In this document: positions 1 to 7,921 of the stretch, in pieces | Position numbering within the stretch: the first letter of the stretch is position 1 | Layout of the letters: every line of letters begins with the position of its first letter | Source: Planctomycetota bacterium | Lineage (GTDB): Bacteria; Planctomycetota; Brocadiia; JAADGH01 | Direction: 5' to 3' | Assembly: GCA_013152475.1 (NCBI GenBank) | Contig: JAADGH010000210.1 | Coordinates: 1 to 47,451 of the forward strand | Length of the DNA: 47,451 nt | Position numbers and translations under genes: made by a program | The notes under the pieces: model-generated | The model's database searches: none | What the model saw: the letters and a program-made list of their open reading frames with translations, nothing else | What the model was told of the DNA's origin: nothing

Positions 1-261
1 CGGATGGAGATGCTGCCAGAGTTTCAGCGCGAGGCGAACGCCTACCTGGAGCATGTGCGCGAGACGGGATGGTATCGCGCCGGGGCGGATACACGCTTCG
101 AGGGCAGGCTTGACGATCCGGAACGGTGGGAGGGCGTCGCTCGCAGCTTCGAGCTTTGGTCGAAGCGAGACATCCTCCCTTTGGAGGCCGATGACCCAGA
201 CGTTGGGAGCCGCATCACAGTGCCTTCACAACTTTGCAAATTACTCCAAAGCGCCGCTTGA
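1..261 (+). CDS. Partial ORF at window edge, unrecognised
   Basis: The reading frame is open from the first base, so the N-terminus probably lies outside the window; the first ATG is at 4. The visible 85 residues are charged and soluble (EFQREANAYLEHVRETGWY, then an Asp/Glu/Arg-rich stretch) with no motif I recognise. Its last 15 or so codons overlap the end of a minus-strand remnant (215-424), so the natural C-terminus may already be lost and the stop at 259-261 may be accidental. It sits at the edge of a patch of gene debris. It could be the tail of a real gene or another remnant. No function is proposed. Confidence 0.35.
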   Translation, partial: RMEMLPEFQREANAYLEHVRETGWYRAGADTRFEGRLDDPERWEGVARSFELWSKRDILPLEADDPDVGSRITVPSQLCKLLQSAA

Positions 262-424
262 GGTGTTCACTCTTCAGCACCCTCTCCTGTAGTGTGCCTT
301 CCTTCTGCGAGCACATGTAGGCGAAGTTCTCACACATGTCCTCCTCGGGATTATCGCTGCCCGAGTCGAATGCGTACGGCGAGACGAAGTGCACGTCTTG
401 CGTCTCGTTTTTCTCGGCTTCTTC
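215..424 (-). pseudogene. Remnant: C-terminal tail of a zinc metallopeptidase-like protein
   Basis: Read on the minus strand, an open frame of 69 codons runs from just after an in-frame TAG (425-427) to a TGA at 215-217. It contains HFVSPYAFDSG followed by NPEEDMCENFAYM. The pattern 'FVSxYA...NPEEDxxExFA' resembles the tail of putative zinc-dependent metallopeptidases, where the glutamates follow the HExxH helix. The HExxH part is missing and no good start codon exists. The upstream side is replaced within a few bases by a transposase fragment on the other strand. I read it as a truncated gene end. The family assignment is from motif resemblance only. Confidence 0.4.
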
Positions 425-431
425 CTAAGTC

Positions 432-560
432 ATGCGCCATATCGACCTCAATCCCGTTCGCGCGGAGATATCGAAACGTCCTGATGAATACGAGTGGACG
501 AGCTACCGCCGCTATGCGCGCGGCGATTCTGCGCGCAGCATACCCGTGTCATTATCATAG
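432..560 (+). pseudogene. Remnant: C-terminal end of a REP-associated tyrosine transposase (RAYT)
   Basis: A 42-residue frame starting at an ATG at 432 reads HIDLNPVRA, then EYEWTSYRRY. This is the well-known C-terminal signature of Y1 (HUH) transposases of the RAYT group ('YIHLNPVRAGLV...PEDYPWSSYRAY'). The HUH motif and the catalytic Tyr helix are absent and the frame is closed upstream by TAA at 426-428, so only the last fifth of the gene survives and it must be inactive. RAYTs are single-copy genes that mobilise REP palindromes; a REP-like palindrome is present at 37876-37919. The 561-625 stretch that follows is AT-rich and shows no gene. Confidence 0.7.
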
Positions 561-625
561 TCATAATTTATGTATAGGCGGTCTATTATATATACTCGGT
601 ATAATATCTCGAAGGCAGGATTGGA

Positions 626-2062
626 TTAGTATTCTTTTCGCTTTCGCGAGGATGGGATTTTCAGGGCTTTGCGGTATTTGGTGACGGTGCGGCGGGCAAT
701 ATCGATTCCCTGCTCCTGGAGCTTCTTGGTGATGTCGTCGTCGCTCAGCGGATTTCTCTTGTCCTCTTTGTCGATCACTTCCAGGAGCTTCTGTTTGACA
801 GCGTTCCAGGACTCGACTTCGCCGTTGTCTTTGGCCAAGCCGCCCGTGAAAAAGAACTTCATGTCATGAATGCCACGGGGGCTCTGCATGTACTTGTGGG
901 CGATCGCGCGGCTGACCGTCGAGACGTGGATGCCCAACTCGTCGGCGACCTCCTGCATCTTCAGGGGCTTGAGGTGCTTGATGCCGTGGTCAAAGAAGTC
1001 CTTCTGTCTCTCGACAATTTTCTGGCTGACCCGATGCAACGTGCTCCGACGCTGCTCGATGGATTCAATAAGCCACTTGGCCGCCTCGATCTTTCGCCGG
1101 ATCCATTCCTTTGTCTCGCCTTGGTTCTTGCTGTCGCGGAGCATACCGCGAAACTCGGGACTGATGTAGAGGTTGGGGAGGAAGTGGTCCTGAAGCTGAA
1201 TCACATACTCGTCCTTGTCCTCCTCGACAACCACATCGGGGATGATGTATGGAACGACATCTCCCCCGTAGAGCGCTCCCGGCTTCGGGTTGAGCGAGCC
1301 GATCTCTTCGATCAGTCCCTTCACCGTGTCGAGGCTCTGCCCGAGGGCCTTGGCGATCTTCGGGAGGCGGTTGTTTTCGATGTCCTTCAGGTGGTTCGTG
1401 ATGAGCTGTCGCTTCAGGGCGTAGTTCGGCTCGTCCGCGTCGAGCTGCAAGAGGAGGCACTCTTCCAGGTCGCTCGCGGCGACCCCGGGAGGTTCCAGGT
1501 CCTGGACGACTTTGAGGGCAACTGCCATCTCTTCTTCCGTCCGAGGGGGGTCCAGACTTTCGCCGATCTCGGCCAGCGGGTGTCGCAGGTAGCCATTCGG
1601 GTCGAGGTTGTAGATGATGTTCTCGGCGAGCTCCTGCTTTTCTTTCGGCAGATCGAGGAGCATGAGCTGGGTGTAAAGGTGGTCCTGCAACCCGACCGGA
1701 GGGGCGGCGGTGTTCTGCAGGGCCTCCAATTTTTCGTCCTTGTCGCCGGATGCCCGGAACCGCCGTCCGCCGACCTGGGTGAAGAAATCCTGCCAGCCAT
1801 CGGCCAAGTCTGCGAGCCGCTCATATTCTTCCGCCTGTTCGGCCCGGTCGGAGACTTCTTCGACCGCTGTCTCGGCAGCCGCCTCCTCCTCGGCCGGAGC
1901 GGGTTCTTCGAGTTCGAGGGCGGGGTTCTCCTCCAGCTCCTGGGTGATGCGGTCCTGAAGGGCAAGCATGGGAAGCTGGAGGATCTCGATCGATTGAATG
2001 ATCTGAGGCGCCAGCTTCAGCTTGAGTTCAAGCCGGGGCTGAAGTGAAATTTCCATTTTCAT
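626..2062 (-). CDS. rpoN: RNA polymerase sigma-54 factor RpoN
   Basis: Alternative sigma factor that directs RNA polymerase to -24/-12 promoters and depends on AAA+ activators for open complex formation. The 478 residues match the family length. Region I (1-50) is Gln/Leu-rich (LAPQIIQSIEILQLPM), region II (about 50-85) is Glu-rich, then the core-binding domain. A helix-turn-helix follows (MQEVADELGIHVSTVSRAI), and the C-terminal RpoN box ARRTVTKYRKAL at 456-467 reads the -24 element. The ATG at 2062 has GGAG about 8 nt upstream. It is the last gene of the row SRP RNA-dnaX-ybaB-recR-rpoN, 36 nt after recR. Its usual neighbours (hpf, ptsN, ptsH) are instead found together at 34.3-35.4 kb. Confidence 0.97.
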   Translation of the reverse strand: MKMEISLQPRLELKLKLAPQIIQSIEILQLPMLALQDRITQELEENPALELEEPAPAEEEAAAETAVEEVSDRAEQAEEYERLADLADGWQDFFTQVGGRRFRASGDKDEKLEALQNTAAPPVGLQDHLYTQLMLLDLPKEKQELAENIIYNLDPNGYLRHPLAEIGESLDPPRTEEEMAVALKVVQDLEPPGVAASDLEECLLLQLDADEPNYALKRQLITNHLKDIENNRLPKIAKALGQSLDTVKGLIEEIGSLNPKPGALYGGDVVPYIIPDVVVEEDKDEYVIQLQDHFLPNLYISPEFRGMLRDSKNQGETKEWIRRKIEAAKWLIESIEQRRSTLHRVSQKIVERQKDFFDHGIKHLKPLKMQEVADELGIHVSTVSRAIAHKYMQSPRGIHDMKFFFTGGLAKDNGEVESWNAVKQKLLEVIDKEDKRNPLSDDDITKKLQEQGIDIARRTVTKYRKALKIPSSRKRKEY

Positions 2063-2098
2063 CGGCTGTACTCCGCCGAGACACGAACCTTCAAAAGA

Positions 2099-2701
2099 CT
2101 ACCGGAGCTCGCGTCGACCGGCAATCGCATCGGCAAGAATGGCCGAGTTCACATACTCGATATTGCTACCGGAGGGGATTCCTTTGGCAATGCGTGTGAT
2201 TTTCACGTTTGCCCCCTCCAGTTCTTTGGCCACCTGGAGCGCCGTCGCATCTCCCTCCAGGTTGGGATTCGTCGCCAGGATGACCTCGACAATCCCCTCG
2301 CGTTTGACACGCGCCATGAGATTCTGGATGGTCAGGTCGTCCGGTTCCACTCCATCCAACGGCGCGATATGCCCCATCAGCACATGATACAATCCATTAT
2401 AACGCCCCATCTTTTCGATTGCAATAACATCTTTGGGTTCTTCTACAACGCAAACCATGTTCTGATCGCGGCGTGGGTCGGAGCAGACCCCACACGGATC
2501 CGTCTCGGAGATATTGAAGCACCGCGAGCAGTGGCGGATCTTCTGTTTGACATCGCGGATGGCGTGGGCCAGCTTCATGGCCTCCTCCTCCGGCAGGCGG
2601 AGGACGTAGTACGCCAGCCGCTCGGCCGTCTTCCGTCCGATGCCGGGCATCCGGCCGAACTCTTCCATGAGCGCCACCATGGGTTCGGGATAGACTTTCA
2701 T
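2099..2701 (-). CDS. recR: Recombination mediator protein RecR
   Basis: RecR works with RecO (and RecF) to load RecA onto SSB-coated single-stranded DNA during gap repair. The 200-residue protein has the complete architecture. An N-terminal helix-hairpin-helix (MPGIGRKTAERLAYYVL) comes first, then a four-cysteine zinc finger (CSRCFNISETDPCGVC). A Toprim domain begins at VVEEPKDVIAIEKMG, followed by the C-terminal Walker B-like region. It lies 6 nt downstream of ybaB in the dnaX-ybaB-recR order that is conserved across many bacteria, so it is very probably cotranscribed with them. Nothing is missing. Confidence 0.97.
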   Translation of the reverse strand: MKVYPEPMVALMEEFGRMPGIGRKTAERLAYYVLRLPEEEAMKLAHAIRDVKQKIRHCSRCFNISETDPCGVCSDPRRDQNMVCVVEEPKDVIAIEKMGRYNGLYHVLMGHIAPLDGVEPDDLTIQNLMARVKREGIVEVILATNPNLEGDATALQVAKELEGANVKITRIAKGIPSGSNIEYVNSAILADAIAGRRELR

Positions 2702-2707
2702 GGGCGA

Positions 2708-3043
2708 TCAGCCAAGCAGCCCCGGAATACTCAGGCCCCCGGTCACTTTCTGCATTTCGCTATCGTGGATCTCCCGGGCCTTCTTCATGGCCTGATTGAC
2801 GGCGGCCAGGATCAGGTCCTCCAGCATCTCCACATCCTCCGGGTCCACCACTTCGGGGTCCACCTTGATGTTGAGGAGCTCCTTGTGGCCGTTCACCTGG
2901 GCGGTGACCATGCCGCCGCCGGCGGCGCCTTCCACAACGCGCTCCTTCAGGTTGCGCTGGACTTCTTCCATCTGCTTCTGCATCTTTTGGGCCTGCTTCT
3001 GCGCCTGGCGCATCAGGTTGCCCATGTTTCCAAAGCCGCTCAT
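2708..3043 (-). CDS. YbaB/EbfC family nucleoid-associated protein
   Basis: Small DNA-binding protein of the YbaB/EbfC family, which forms tweezer-like dimers and binds DNA with little sequence specificity. The 111 residues begin with the typical Met/Gln/Lys-rich helix (LMRQAQKQAQKMQKQMEEVQ). Next is the conserved Gly-rich beta segment (VVEGAAGGGMVTAQVNGHKE) and the VDPEDVEMLEDLILAAVNQA helix. The start at 3043 is preceded by GGAGGAG. The gene lies 4 nt after the dnaX stop and 6 nt before recR. This linkage is a hallmark of the family; its exact job beside the replication and repair genes is not settled. Confidence 0.95.
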   Translation of the reverse strand: MSGFGNMGNLMRQAQKQAQKMQKQMEEVQRNLKERVVEGAAGGGMVTAQVNGHKELLNIKVDPEVVDPEDVEMLEDLILAAVNQAMKKAREIHDSEMQKVTGGLSIPGLLG

Positions 3044-3047
3044 GCCT

Positions 3048-4739
3048 TCACTCCTCCACTCTCACAATCCGTCCCCCAAGGATTTCCAGGGCCTTTCTGA
3101 CCATTGGTTCCTTCTCGATAATCTCCTGCGCGTTGAACCGCTGCGGCGCCGGGGGTCTCGCCCGCTCTTCTTTTGTAGCGGACTTCTCTGTGGTGGTGAA
3201 TTTCACCTGAAACCGTGCGCCGAGCACCTTCTCGATACAGCCCTCCAGCAGCTCACGATTCGGCCGATCCTCAAGCATCTTTCGGTGCGCCCCGTTCTCC
3301 GCCGAGAAGGCGATCGCGACGGTCCCATTCCCCACCGACTGGACCTCCCCCTCCCCCAGAAAGTACCCCAGCGATATCTTCTCTTCCTTCATCGCCTGGA
3401 TCACCTCGCCCCACCGCTTCCTGACCTCCGCGAAGCCGATCGGGCCAGGCGGGCGTTGCGGCATGGGCGCCTCTTCAGCCGGAGGCGGCTCGGACGGCTC
3501 AGCGTCGTCGGGCTTGGGCTTTACCGGCGGCGTACGATGTTCCGTTTTTTTTTGAGTCGAATCCGGATAGGACGGGCGCGGCAATGCGCCTGCCCCACTG
3601 CCCATATCCATGGCCTCCAACCTCCTCAGTATCTCCGGCAGCGACTGCATGTCTTCCACCGCCGTGAGCCGCACCAGCATCATCTCGGCCACGATCCGGG
3701 GGTCAAGACCTTCACGAATCTTCCGTCGCGTCTCGCTCAGGATTTGGATCATGTAGAGCAGCTTTTCCACGGAGAACAATTTGCTCTGTTTGGTCACGGT
3801 GTCGGGATCGCTCACCGTGTTCTTGACGAGTTCGAGGTCGCCCTGGCACGAGGCCACGACCATGAGATCGCGCAGGTAGTCGACCAGTTGGTCCAGCAAA
3901 TCCAGCACGTCCGCCCCCATGGCGATCCGTTCGTCCAGTTCCTTGAGGACGGCGGCGGCATCGCGATCGCCGATCCCCTTCACCAGAGCGGCGATCTTCT
4001 CGTCGGTGACCAGCCCGAGGATCTGCTGCACATCAGCCACGGTCAGCTTCTTGCCGCAGAAAGACATGAGCTGGTCGAGGATCGAGAGGGCATCCCGCAT
4101 GCTCCCCCGCGCGGCGCGGGCGACGGCCATGAGCGTTGGCTTGTCCGCCTTCACCTTCTCGGCCTTGCAGATTTGGCCCAGGCCTTCGGCAATGGCCGGC
4201 GGGGCGATTCGGCGGAAGTCGAAGCGCTGGCATCGGGATTTGATCGTGTCGAGCACCTTGTTCGGCTCGGTGGTGGCGAAGAAGAACTTCACGTGCGGCG
4301 GGGGTTCTTCGAGGGTCTTGAGCAGCGCATTGAAGGCGTGGGTGCTCAGCATGTGGACCTCGTCGATGATGTAGATCTTGAACCGCGAGCGGGAGGGGCG
4401 GTACTTGACGTTCTGGAGGACGTCGGAGATTTCGTCCACCGTCCGGTGGGAGGCGCCGTCGATCTCGACGACGTCGATGTCCTCGCCGCGATGGATCGCC
4501 TGGCAGGCCTCGCATTTGTTGCAGGGCTTACCCGTCGGCCCTTTCACACAGTTGAGGGCCTTGGCGAACACGCGAACCATCGACGTCTTGCCGAGCCCCC
4601 GGTCGCCGGAGAAGAGGTAGGCGTGGGCGACGCGGTCGGAGTCCACGGCGTTGCGCAGCGTCTGTGCGATCGCCTCTTGGCCAACGAAGTCGTCGAAGGT
4701 CTTGGGTCTGTATTTTCTGGCGAGAACGAGATAGCTCAT
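3048..4739 (-). CDS. dnaX: DNA polymerase III subunit tau/gamma
   Basis: Clamp-loader ATPase subunit of the replicative polymerase. Residues 1-370 hold the AAA+ module: Walker A GDRGLGKTS at 45-53, a four-cysteine zinc site (C64, C73, C76, C79), Walker B IIDEVHML, and the SRC motif in TIKSRCQRF. A Pro-rich linker follows at about 395-440, then a tau C-terminal region. Total length is 563 residues from the ATG at 4739 (MSYLVLARKYRP). The frame stays open upstream to 4895, but that extension runs into the SRP RNA and is not coding. An A9 run in the linker (codons 396-399) is a probable slippage site giving a shorter gamma form; see the separate entry. First of the dnaX-ybaB-recR-rpoN row. Confidence 0.97.
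   Translation of the reverse strand: MSYLVLARKYRPKTFDDFVGQEAIAQTLRNAVDSDRVAHAYLFSGDRGLGKTSMVRVFAKALNCVKGPTGKPCNKCEACQAIHRGEDIDVVEIDGASHRTVDEISDVLQNVKYRPSRSRFKIYIIDEVHMLSTHAFNALLKTLEEPPPHVKFFFATTEPNKVLDTIKSRCQRFDFRRIAPPAIAEGLGQICKAEKVKADKPTLMAVARAARGSMRDALSILDQLMSFCGKKLTVADVQQILGLVTDEKIAALVKGIGDRDAAAVLKELDERIAMGADVLDLLDQLVDYLRDLMVVASCQGDLELVKNTVSDPDTVTKQSKLFSVEKLLYMIQILSETRRKIREGLDPRIVAEMMLVRLTAVEDMQSLPEILRRLEAMDMGSGAGALPRPSYPDSTQKKTEHRTPPVKPKPDDAEPSEPPPAEEAPMPQRPPGPIGFAEVRKRWGEVIQAMKEEKISLGYFLGEGEVQSVGNGTVAIAFSAENGAHRKMLEDRPNRELLEGCIEKVLGARFQVKFTTTEKSATKEERARPPAPQRFNAQEIIEKEPMVRKALEILGGRIVRVEE
3545..3554 (-). promoter_or_regulatory. Probable dnaX slippage site (C + A9) producing gamma
   Basis: On the coding strand dnaX codons 396-399 read CAA AAA AAA ACG, a run of nine A. 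If one A is added (or the ribosome slips -1) the frame runs 14 more codons to TGA, giving about 413 residues. If one A is lost, TAA comes after a few codons (about 405 residues). Both products keep the whole AAA+ module and lose the tau tail. Thermus thermophilus makes gamma by transcriptional slippage on an A9 run in dnaX; E. coli uses ribosomal -1 frameshifting at A AAA AAG. Here the bare A9 without an obvious stem-loop resembles the Thermus type. Confidence 0.6.
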
Positions 4740-4816
4740 GGACAGCAATCCAAGCGTGAGGGAGCGCACATCCTCCCGGAGGTCCGGAGCCTCCAGAAGG
4801 TTTGAATCAGATAAAT

Positions 4817-5086
4817 GGCCGTGCACCTTCCTTCGATGCCCGATCCAACGGCGCCGCCGGGTAGTTTGCTCCAGCCAGGCAACCCCACGGCACATGGGAG
4901 AGAATGCTTATGGCTGCTTCCGTCAGGACCTGACCAGATTCACATCTTCCCATTGCATGGGACCCAGCCTTCATCACCACTTGCTCGACTGCCACCGCCA
5001 AACCGAAGCACCTCGGAAAGGCGATCGACCCCGCTAAGGCGGATTGCGGGTTACAGGGCACCGCCAGTTCCCCGTCTAGCACGGCC
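4817..5086 (-). ncRNA. ffs: Signal recognition particle RNA, large (Alu-containing) bacterial type
   Basis: The RNA scaffold that binds Ffh and targets ribosomes to the membrane. The universal S-domain tip is present at 4912-4935 on the minus strand: GGTCAGGTCC, then GGAAGCAGCC. It is flanked by a long near-perfect helix (GGGTCCCATGCAATGGG against CCCATGTGCCGTGGGG). The 5' half contains the Alu-domain signature (GGTGCCCTGTAACCCGCAA near 5045-5065). The ends were set by pairing of GGCCGTGC (5086-5079) with GCACGGCC (4824-4817). This gives 270 nt, matching the Bacillus-type large RNA rather than the roughly 110 nt E. coli 4.5S RNA. It lies just upstream of dnaX on the same strand, as in Bacillus, and 21 nt after the cyclophilin gene. 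Confidence 0.92.
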
Positions 5087-5107
5087 ATGAATTGTCACTT
5101 GCCCCGA

Positions 5108-5728
5108 TTACTCCGCCCCCAGCTTCTCCGCGTCGTCTTTGCTCATGATGCGGACCTTGAAGATCTTGACCTCATCCACCGGGCGATCTTTCGCATCCGT
5201 CTTCACGTCGCCGATGGCCTTTACCACATCCATGCCCTTGATAACCTGGCCGAAGGCGGTGTACTTGCCGTCGAGGTGCGGCGTCCTCTCCAGACAGATG
5301 AAAAACTGACTGCCGGCGGAGTTCGGGTCTTGCGATCGCGCCATGGATACGGTCCCCGGCTCATGCTTGATGGCGCTGAATTCGGCATCGATCTGCCAAC
5401 CCGGGCCACCTGTGCCGGTCCCCAGCGGACAGCCACCCTGGATCATGAAGCCCTTGATGACCCGATGGAAGATCAGGCCGTCATAGAACTCCTGGTCCGC
5501 AAGAGAGGCAAAGTTCTGGACCGTGTTCGGCGCCTCCTTCGGATAGAACTTTATGATGATCCGCCCCTTGCTTGTGTCGATGACGGCCACTTTGTTCTTG
5601 TATGTTGACATGATCGAAGCCTTGCTCCTTTTCGGCGGTCTTTTCGGTCTTCGTCCTCTTGCCGATGCGGACTGTGTGCAACTGAGCACAAACAGGAAGG
5701 AAACCAATGAGACAATGATGCGCTTCAC
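5108..5728 (-). CDS. Peptidyl-prolyl cis-trans isomerase, cyclophilin type, probable lipoprotein
   Basis: Cyclophilin that catalyses proline isomerisation in protein folding. The first 17 residues are a hydrophobic signal with a lipobox-like VLSC, followed by an Arg/Lys/Pro-rich linker, so it is probably lipid-anchored outside the cytoplasm. The cyclophilin fold occupies about 45-200 and includes the catalytic segment FHRVIKGFMIQGG and the core motif SQFFICLERTPHLDGKYTAFG. The length of 206 residues is normal for a single-domain enzyme plus signal. It starts with GTG at 5728, preceded by AGGAGGAG. A strong promoter lies about 50 nt upstream, and the SRP RNA follows 21 nt downstream, so read-through into that RNA is possible. 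Confidence 0.93.
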   Translation of the reverse strand: MKRIIVSLVSFLFVLSCTQSASARGRRPKRPPKRSKASIMSTYKNKVAVIDTSKGRIIIKFYPKEAPNTVQNFASLADQEFYDGLIFHRVIKGFMIQGGCPLGTGTGGPGWQIDAEFSAIKHEPGTVSMARSQDPNSAGSQFFICLERTPHLDGKYTAFGQVIKGMDVVKAIGDVKTDAKDRPVDEVKIFKVRIMSKDDAEKLGAE

Positions 5729-5778
5729 GTGCTCTCCTCCTGAAACTCGAATTCATCACGAAACAGCGATAGATCTAT

Positions 5779-5807
5779 ACCATATCAGCGCGCTGCCCGG
5801 GTGTCAA
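5779..5807 (-). promoter_or_regulatory. Sigma-70-type promoter for the cyclophilin gene
   Basis: Minus strand: -35 TTGACA at 5807-5802, 17 nt spacer, -10 TATGGT at 5784-5779. It is the only candidate between the radical SAM gene stop and the cyclophilin GTG start. Confidence 0.65.
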
Positions 5808-5839
5808 GCAAAAGATTCCCAAGCACCCCCTGGGTCCGT

Positions 5840-6697
5840 TCAGTCGGCCAGTCGCAGGCCGCGCCTTTGGGCATAGCGGTAGACCACGGCAAACTCCTCG
5901 GGATGCAGATGGCGATCGATGCTCGGAAAGTCGCCAGCCTTGAAGACCGGACGGTACTGATCCATCACATTGACGTAGGTGTTGGGCGAGATTTCGTCGG
6001 CCAGAAAGTCGATGACCGTCTTGCTCCCGGCCACGTCGTTCGGCATGACCAGGTGGCGGACCAAGAGGCCCCCCGTCGCGACGCCGTCCCGAATCACCAG
6101 GTCCCCCACCTGCCGGTGCATCTCCTTCAGGGCGGCCCGATTCACCTCGGGATAGTCCGCCGCACGGGAGTAGGTTTTCGCCATTTCCCCGCTTGCGTAT
6201 TTTGCATCCGGCATGTAGATCTGGATGAAGCCATCGAGAAGCCGAAGCACCTCCAGGCTCTCGTATCCACCGCAGTTGTAGACGATCGGGACCTTTAGAC
6301 CGTTCTCCCGCGCGATCACGATTGCCTCCATGATCTGCGGCGTCACATGCGTCGGCGTGACGAAGTTGATGTTATGGCATCCCGCCCGTTCGAGCTGCCG
6401 CATTGCCTTGGCGAGGGCCTCCGGCGTCGTTTCCTGACCGCGGCGATGATGGCTGATGTCGTAGTTCTGGCAGAAGACACAGCCGAGGTTGCACCCGGCG
6501 AAGAAGATCGTCCCCGATCCGCCCCGCCCCACCAGCGGGCGCTCCTCGCCGTAGTGCGGCCCAGCGGATGACACGAGGGCCTTGGCTCCGGTCCCGCAGA
6601 AGCCGGTCTCGCCCTCCAGCCGATTCACGGCGCACCTGCGCGGGCAAATCGAGCAGCGTTTCATCATCTCGTATGCCTGCCTTACGCGTTTCTTCAT
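5840..6697 (-). CDS. Radical SAM protein, PflX/PflA-like (COG1313 type)
   Basis: Radical S-adenosylmethionine enzyme. Starting at the ATG at 6697 (GGAG 4 nt upstream) the protein has 285 residues. The SAM cluster motif CNLGCVFC (C69, C73, C76; C-x3-C-x2-C) follows a Cys-rich N-terminal segment with C15, C18, C22 and C34 (CSICPRRCAV). That N-terminal segment is typical of the PflX group of uncharacterised activase-like proteins. The rest is the partial TIM barrel (NINFVTPTHVTPQIMEAI, NCGGYES). These proteins resemble pyruvate formate-lyase activases, but their substrate is generally unknown and no glycyl radical enzyme is seen here. It follows hemB by 72 nt on the same strand. Confidence 0.88.
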   Translation of the reverse strand: MKKRVRQAYEMMKRCSICPRRCAVNRLEGETGFCGTGAKALVSSAGPHYGEERPLVGRGGSGTIFFAGCNLGCVFCQNYDISHHRRGQETTPEALAKAMRQLERAGCHNINFVTPTHVTPQIMEAIVIARENGLKVPIVYNCGGYESLEVLRLLDGFIQIYMPDAKYASGEMAKTYSRAADYPEVNRAALKEMHRQVGDLVIRDGVATGGLLVRHLVMPNDVAGSKTVIDFLADEISPNTYVNVMDQYRPVFKAGDFPSIDRHLHPEEFAVVYRYAQRRGLRLAD

Positions 6698-6769
6698 TAT
6701 ACTCCATTGCGTCAGGGGCAGGGAGAAGAGGCAAGAACAGAACGCACAACACACCTGCTTGAGCGGGCG

Positions 6770-7759
6770 TCAGCCAAGCCAACGGGCGACGTCTTTCGAC
6801 CAATAGGTCAGGATCATGTCCGCGCCGGCGCGTTTGATGCTCGTAAGCATTTCCATCGCGATGCGCTGCTCGTCGAGCCAGCCCTTCTCCGCTGCGGCTT
6901 TTACCATCGCGAATTCCCCGCTCACGTTGTAGGCGGCTACGGGATAGCCGAACTCGTCCTTGACGCGACGGATGACGTCCAGGTAGGGAACGGCCGGCTT
7001 GACCATGACAATGTCCGCCCCCTCGTCGATGTCCATCTCCACCTCGCGCAGGGCCTCCTCGGCGTTGGCGGGATCCATCTGGTAAGACCGGCGGTCGCCA
7101 AACTGCGGGGGCGACTCGGCGGCGTCGCGAAACGGGCCGTAGAAGGCCGAGGCGTATTTGGCGGCATAGGACATGATCGGCACGTCCTCGAAGCCGGCCT
7201 TGTCCAGGGCATCCCGAATGGCCTCGACCCGTCCGTCCATCATGTCGCTCGGCGCAACCATGTCTGCACCGGCGCGGCAGTGAGAGACGGCCATCTTCGC
7301 CAGCAGCTTGAGGGTGGCATCGTTGTCCACATCGCGAATGCCGCTGAGGCGATGCTTCTTCAGCACGCCGCAGTGTCCGTGGTCGGTGTACTCGCACAGG
7401 CAAACATCAGTGATGACTACGATGTTGGCCTTTGCCTTCCGGATGGCGCGAATGGCCTGCTGGACGATCCCCTGGTCGGAATAGCCCGACTTGGCGAGAG
7501 AATCCTTCGTCTCAGGTATGCCAAAGAGGATAATGGCCGGGATGCCGAGGGCCTCGATCTCCTTGACCTCCTCGACCAGAGCGTCGACGGACATCTGGTA
7601 GTTGCCGGGCATGGAGGCAATTTCCTTCTTGATCCTCTTTCCCGGGCGGACGAAAAGCGGCATGATGAGGTCGTCCAGGGAGAGGATCGTCTCACGGATC
7701 ATCCGGCGAAGGCCCTCCGTCCGGCGCATGCGCCTTGGTCGGTAGCGGGGAAATCGCAT
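6770..7759 (-). CDS. hemB: Delta-aminolevulinic acid dehydratase (porphobilinogen synthase)
   Basis: Condenses two 5-aminolevulinate molecules to porphobilinogen in tetrapyrrole synthesis. The 329-residue protein has the zinc-binding cysteine triad [14 protein letters not shown] (C120, C122, C130), so it is the Zn-dependent catalytic class rather than the Asp-rich Mg class. It also has both Schiff-base lysines: K201 in [14 protein letters not shown] and K254 in [10 protein letters not shown]. The ATG at 7759 is preceded by AGGAG. It has a near-consensus promoter about 50 nt upstream and shares its upstream region with the divergent MFS gene. No other heme genes lie in the window. Confidence 0.97.
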   Translation of the reverse strand: MRFPRYRPRRMRRTEGLRRMIRETILSLDDLIMPLFVRPGKRIKKEIASMPGNYQMSVDALVEEVKEIEALGIPAIILFGIPETKDSLAKSGYSDQGIVQQAIRAIRKAKANIVVITDVCLCEYTDHGHCGVLKKHRLSGIRDVDNDATLKLLAKMAVSHCRAGADMVAPSDMMDGRVEAIRDALDKAGFEDVPIMSYAAKYASAFYGPFRDAAESPPQFGDRRSYQMDPANAEEALREVEMDIDEGADIVMVKPAVPYLDVIRRVKDEFGYPVAAYNVSGEFAMVKAAAEKGWLDEQRIAMEMLTSIKRAGADMILTYWSKDVARWLG

Positions 7760-7805
7760 GATCGCTCCTTGCGGGTATCGGCAAGCTATTTCAGTTTACA
7801 CACTT

Positions 7806-7834
7806 ATGATAATCTGTGGGCGGCAGGCTTTCAA
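7806..7834 (-). promoter_or_regulatory. Sigma-70-type promoter for hemB
   Basis: Minus strand: -35 TTGAAA at 7834-7829, 17 nt spacer, -10 TATCAT at 7811-7806, about 50 nt upstream of the hemB start. Confidence 0.7.
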
Positions 7835-7867
7835 GGGAAATCAGCCCGCGACACGGAGCGTCACGTC

Positions 7868-7896
7868 TTGAAAAGCGCACAGCCGTATGGTAACTT
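7868..7896 (+). promoter_or_regulatory. Sigma-70-type promoter for the MFS gene
   Basis: -35 TTGAAA at 7868-7873, 17 nt spacer, -10 TAACTT at 7891-7896. The predicted transcript start is near 7903, only about 20 nt before the likely translation start at 7922. Confidence 0.55.
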
Positions 7897-7921
7897 GTAG
7901 GTTTTCAGAACGGACACCACG

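Noticed and set aside
866..4805. Long plus-strand frames opposite rpoN and dnaX (866-2047 and 2796-4805)
   Set aside because: They run antisense to clearly recognised genes with full motifs, have no family resemblance and reflect GC-rich codon bias that leaves the opposite strand open.
4740..4895. N-terminal extension of DnaX up to 4895
   Set aside because: The added 52 residues are unlike DnaX, which begins MSYLVLARKYRP, and the extension overlaps the 3' half of the SRP RNA.
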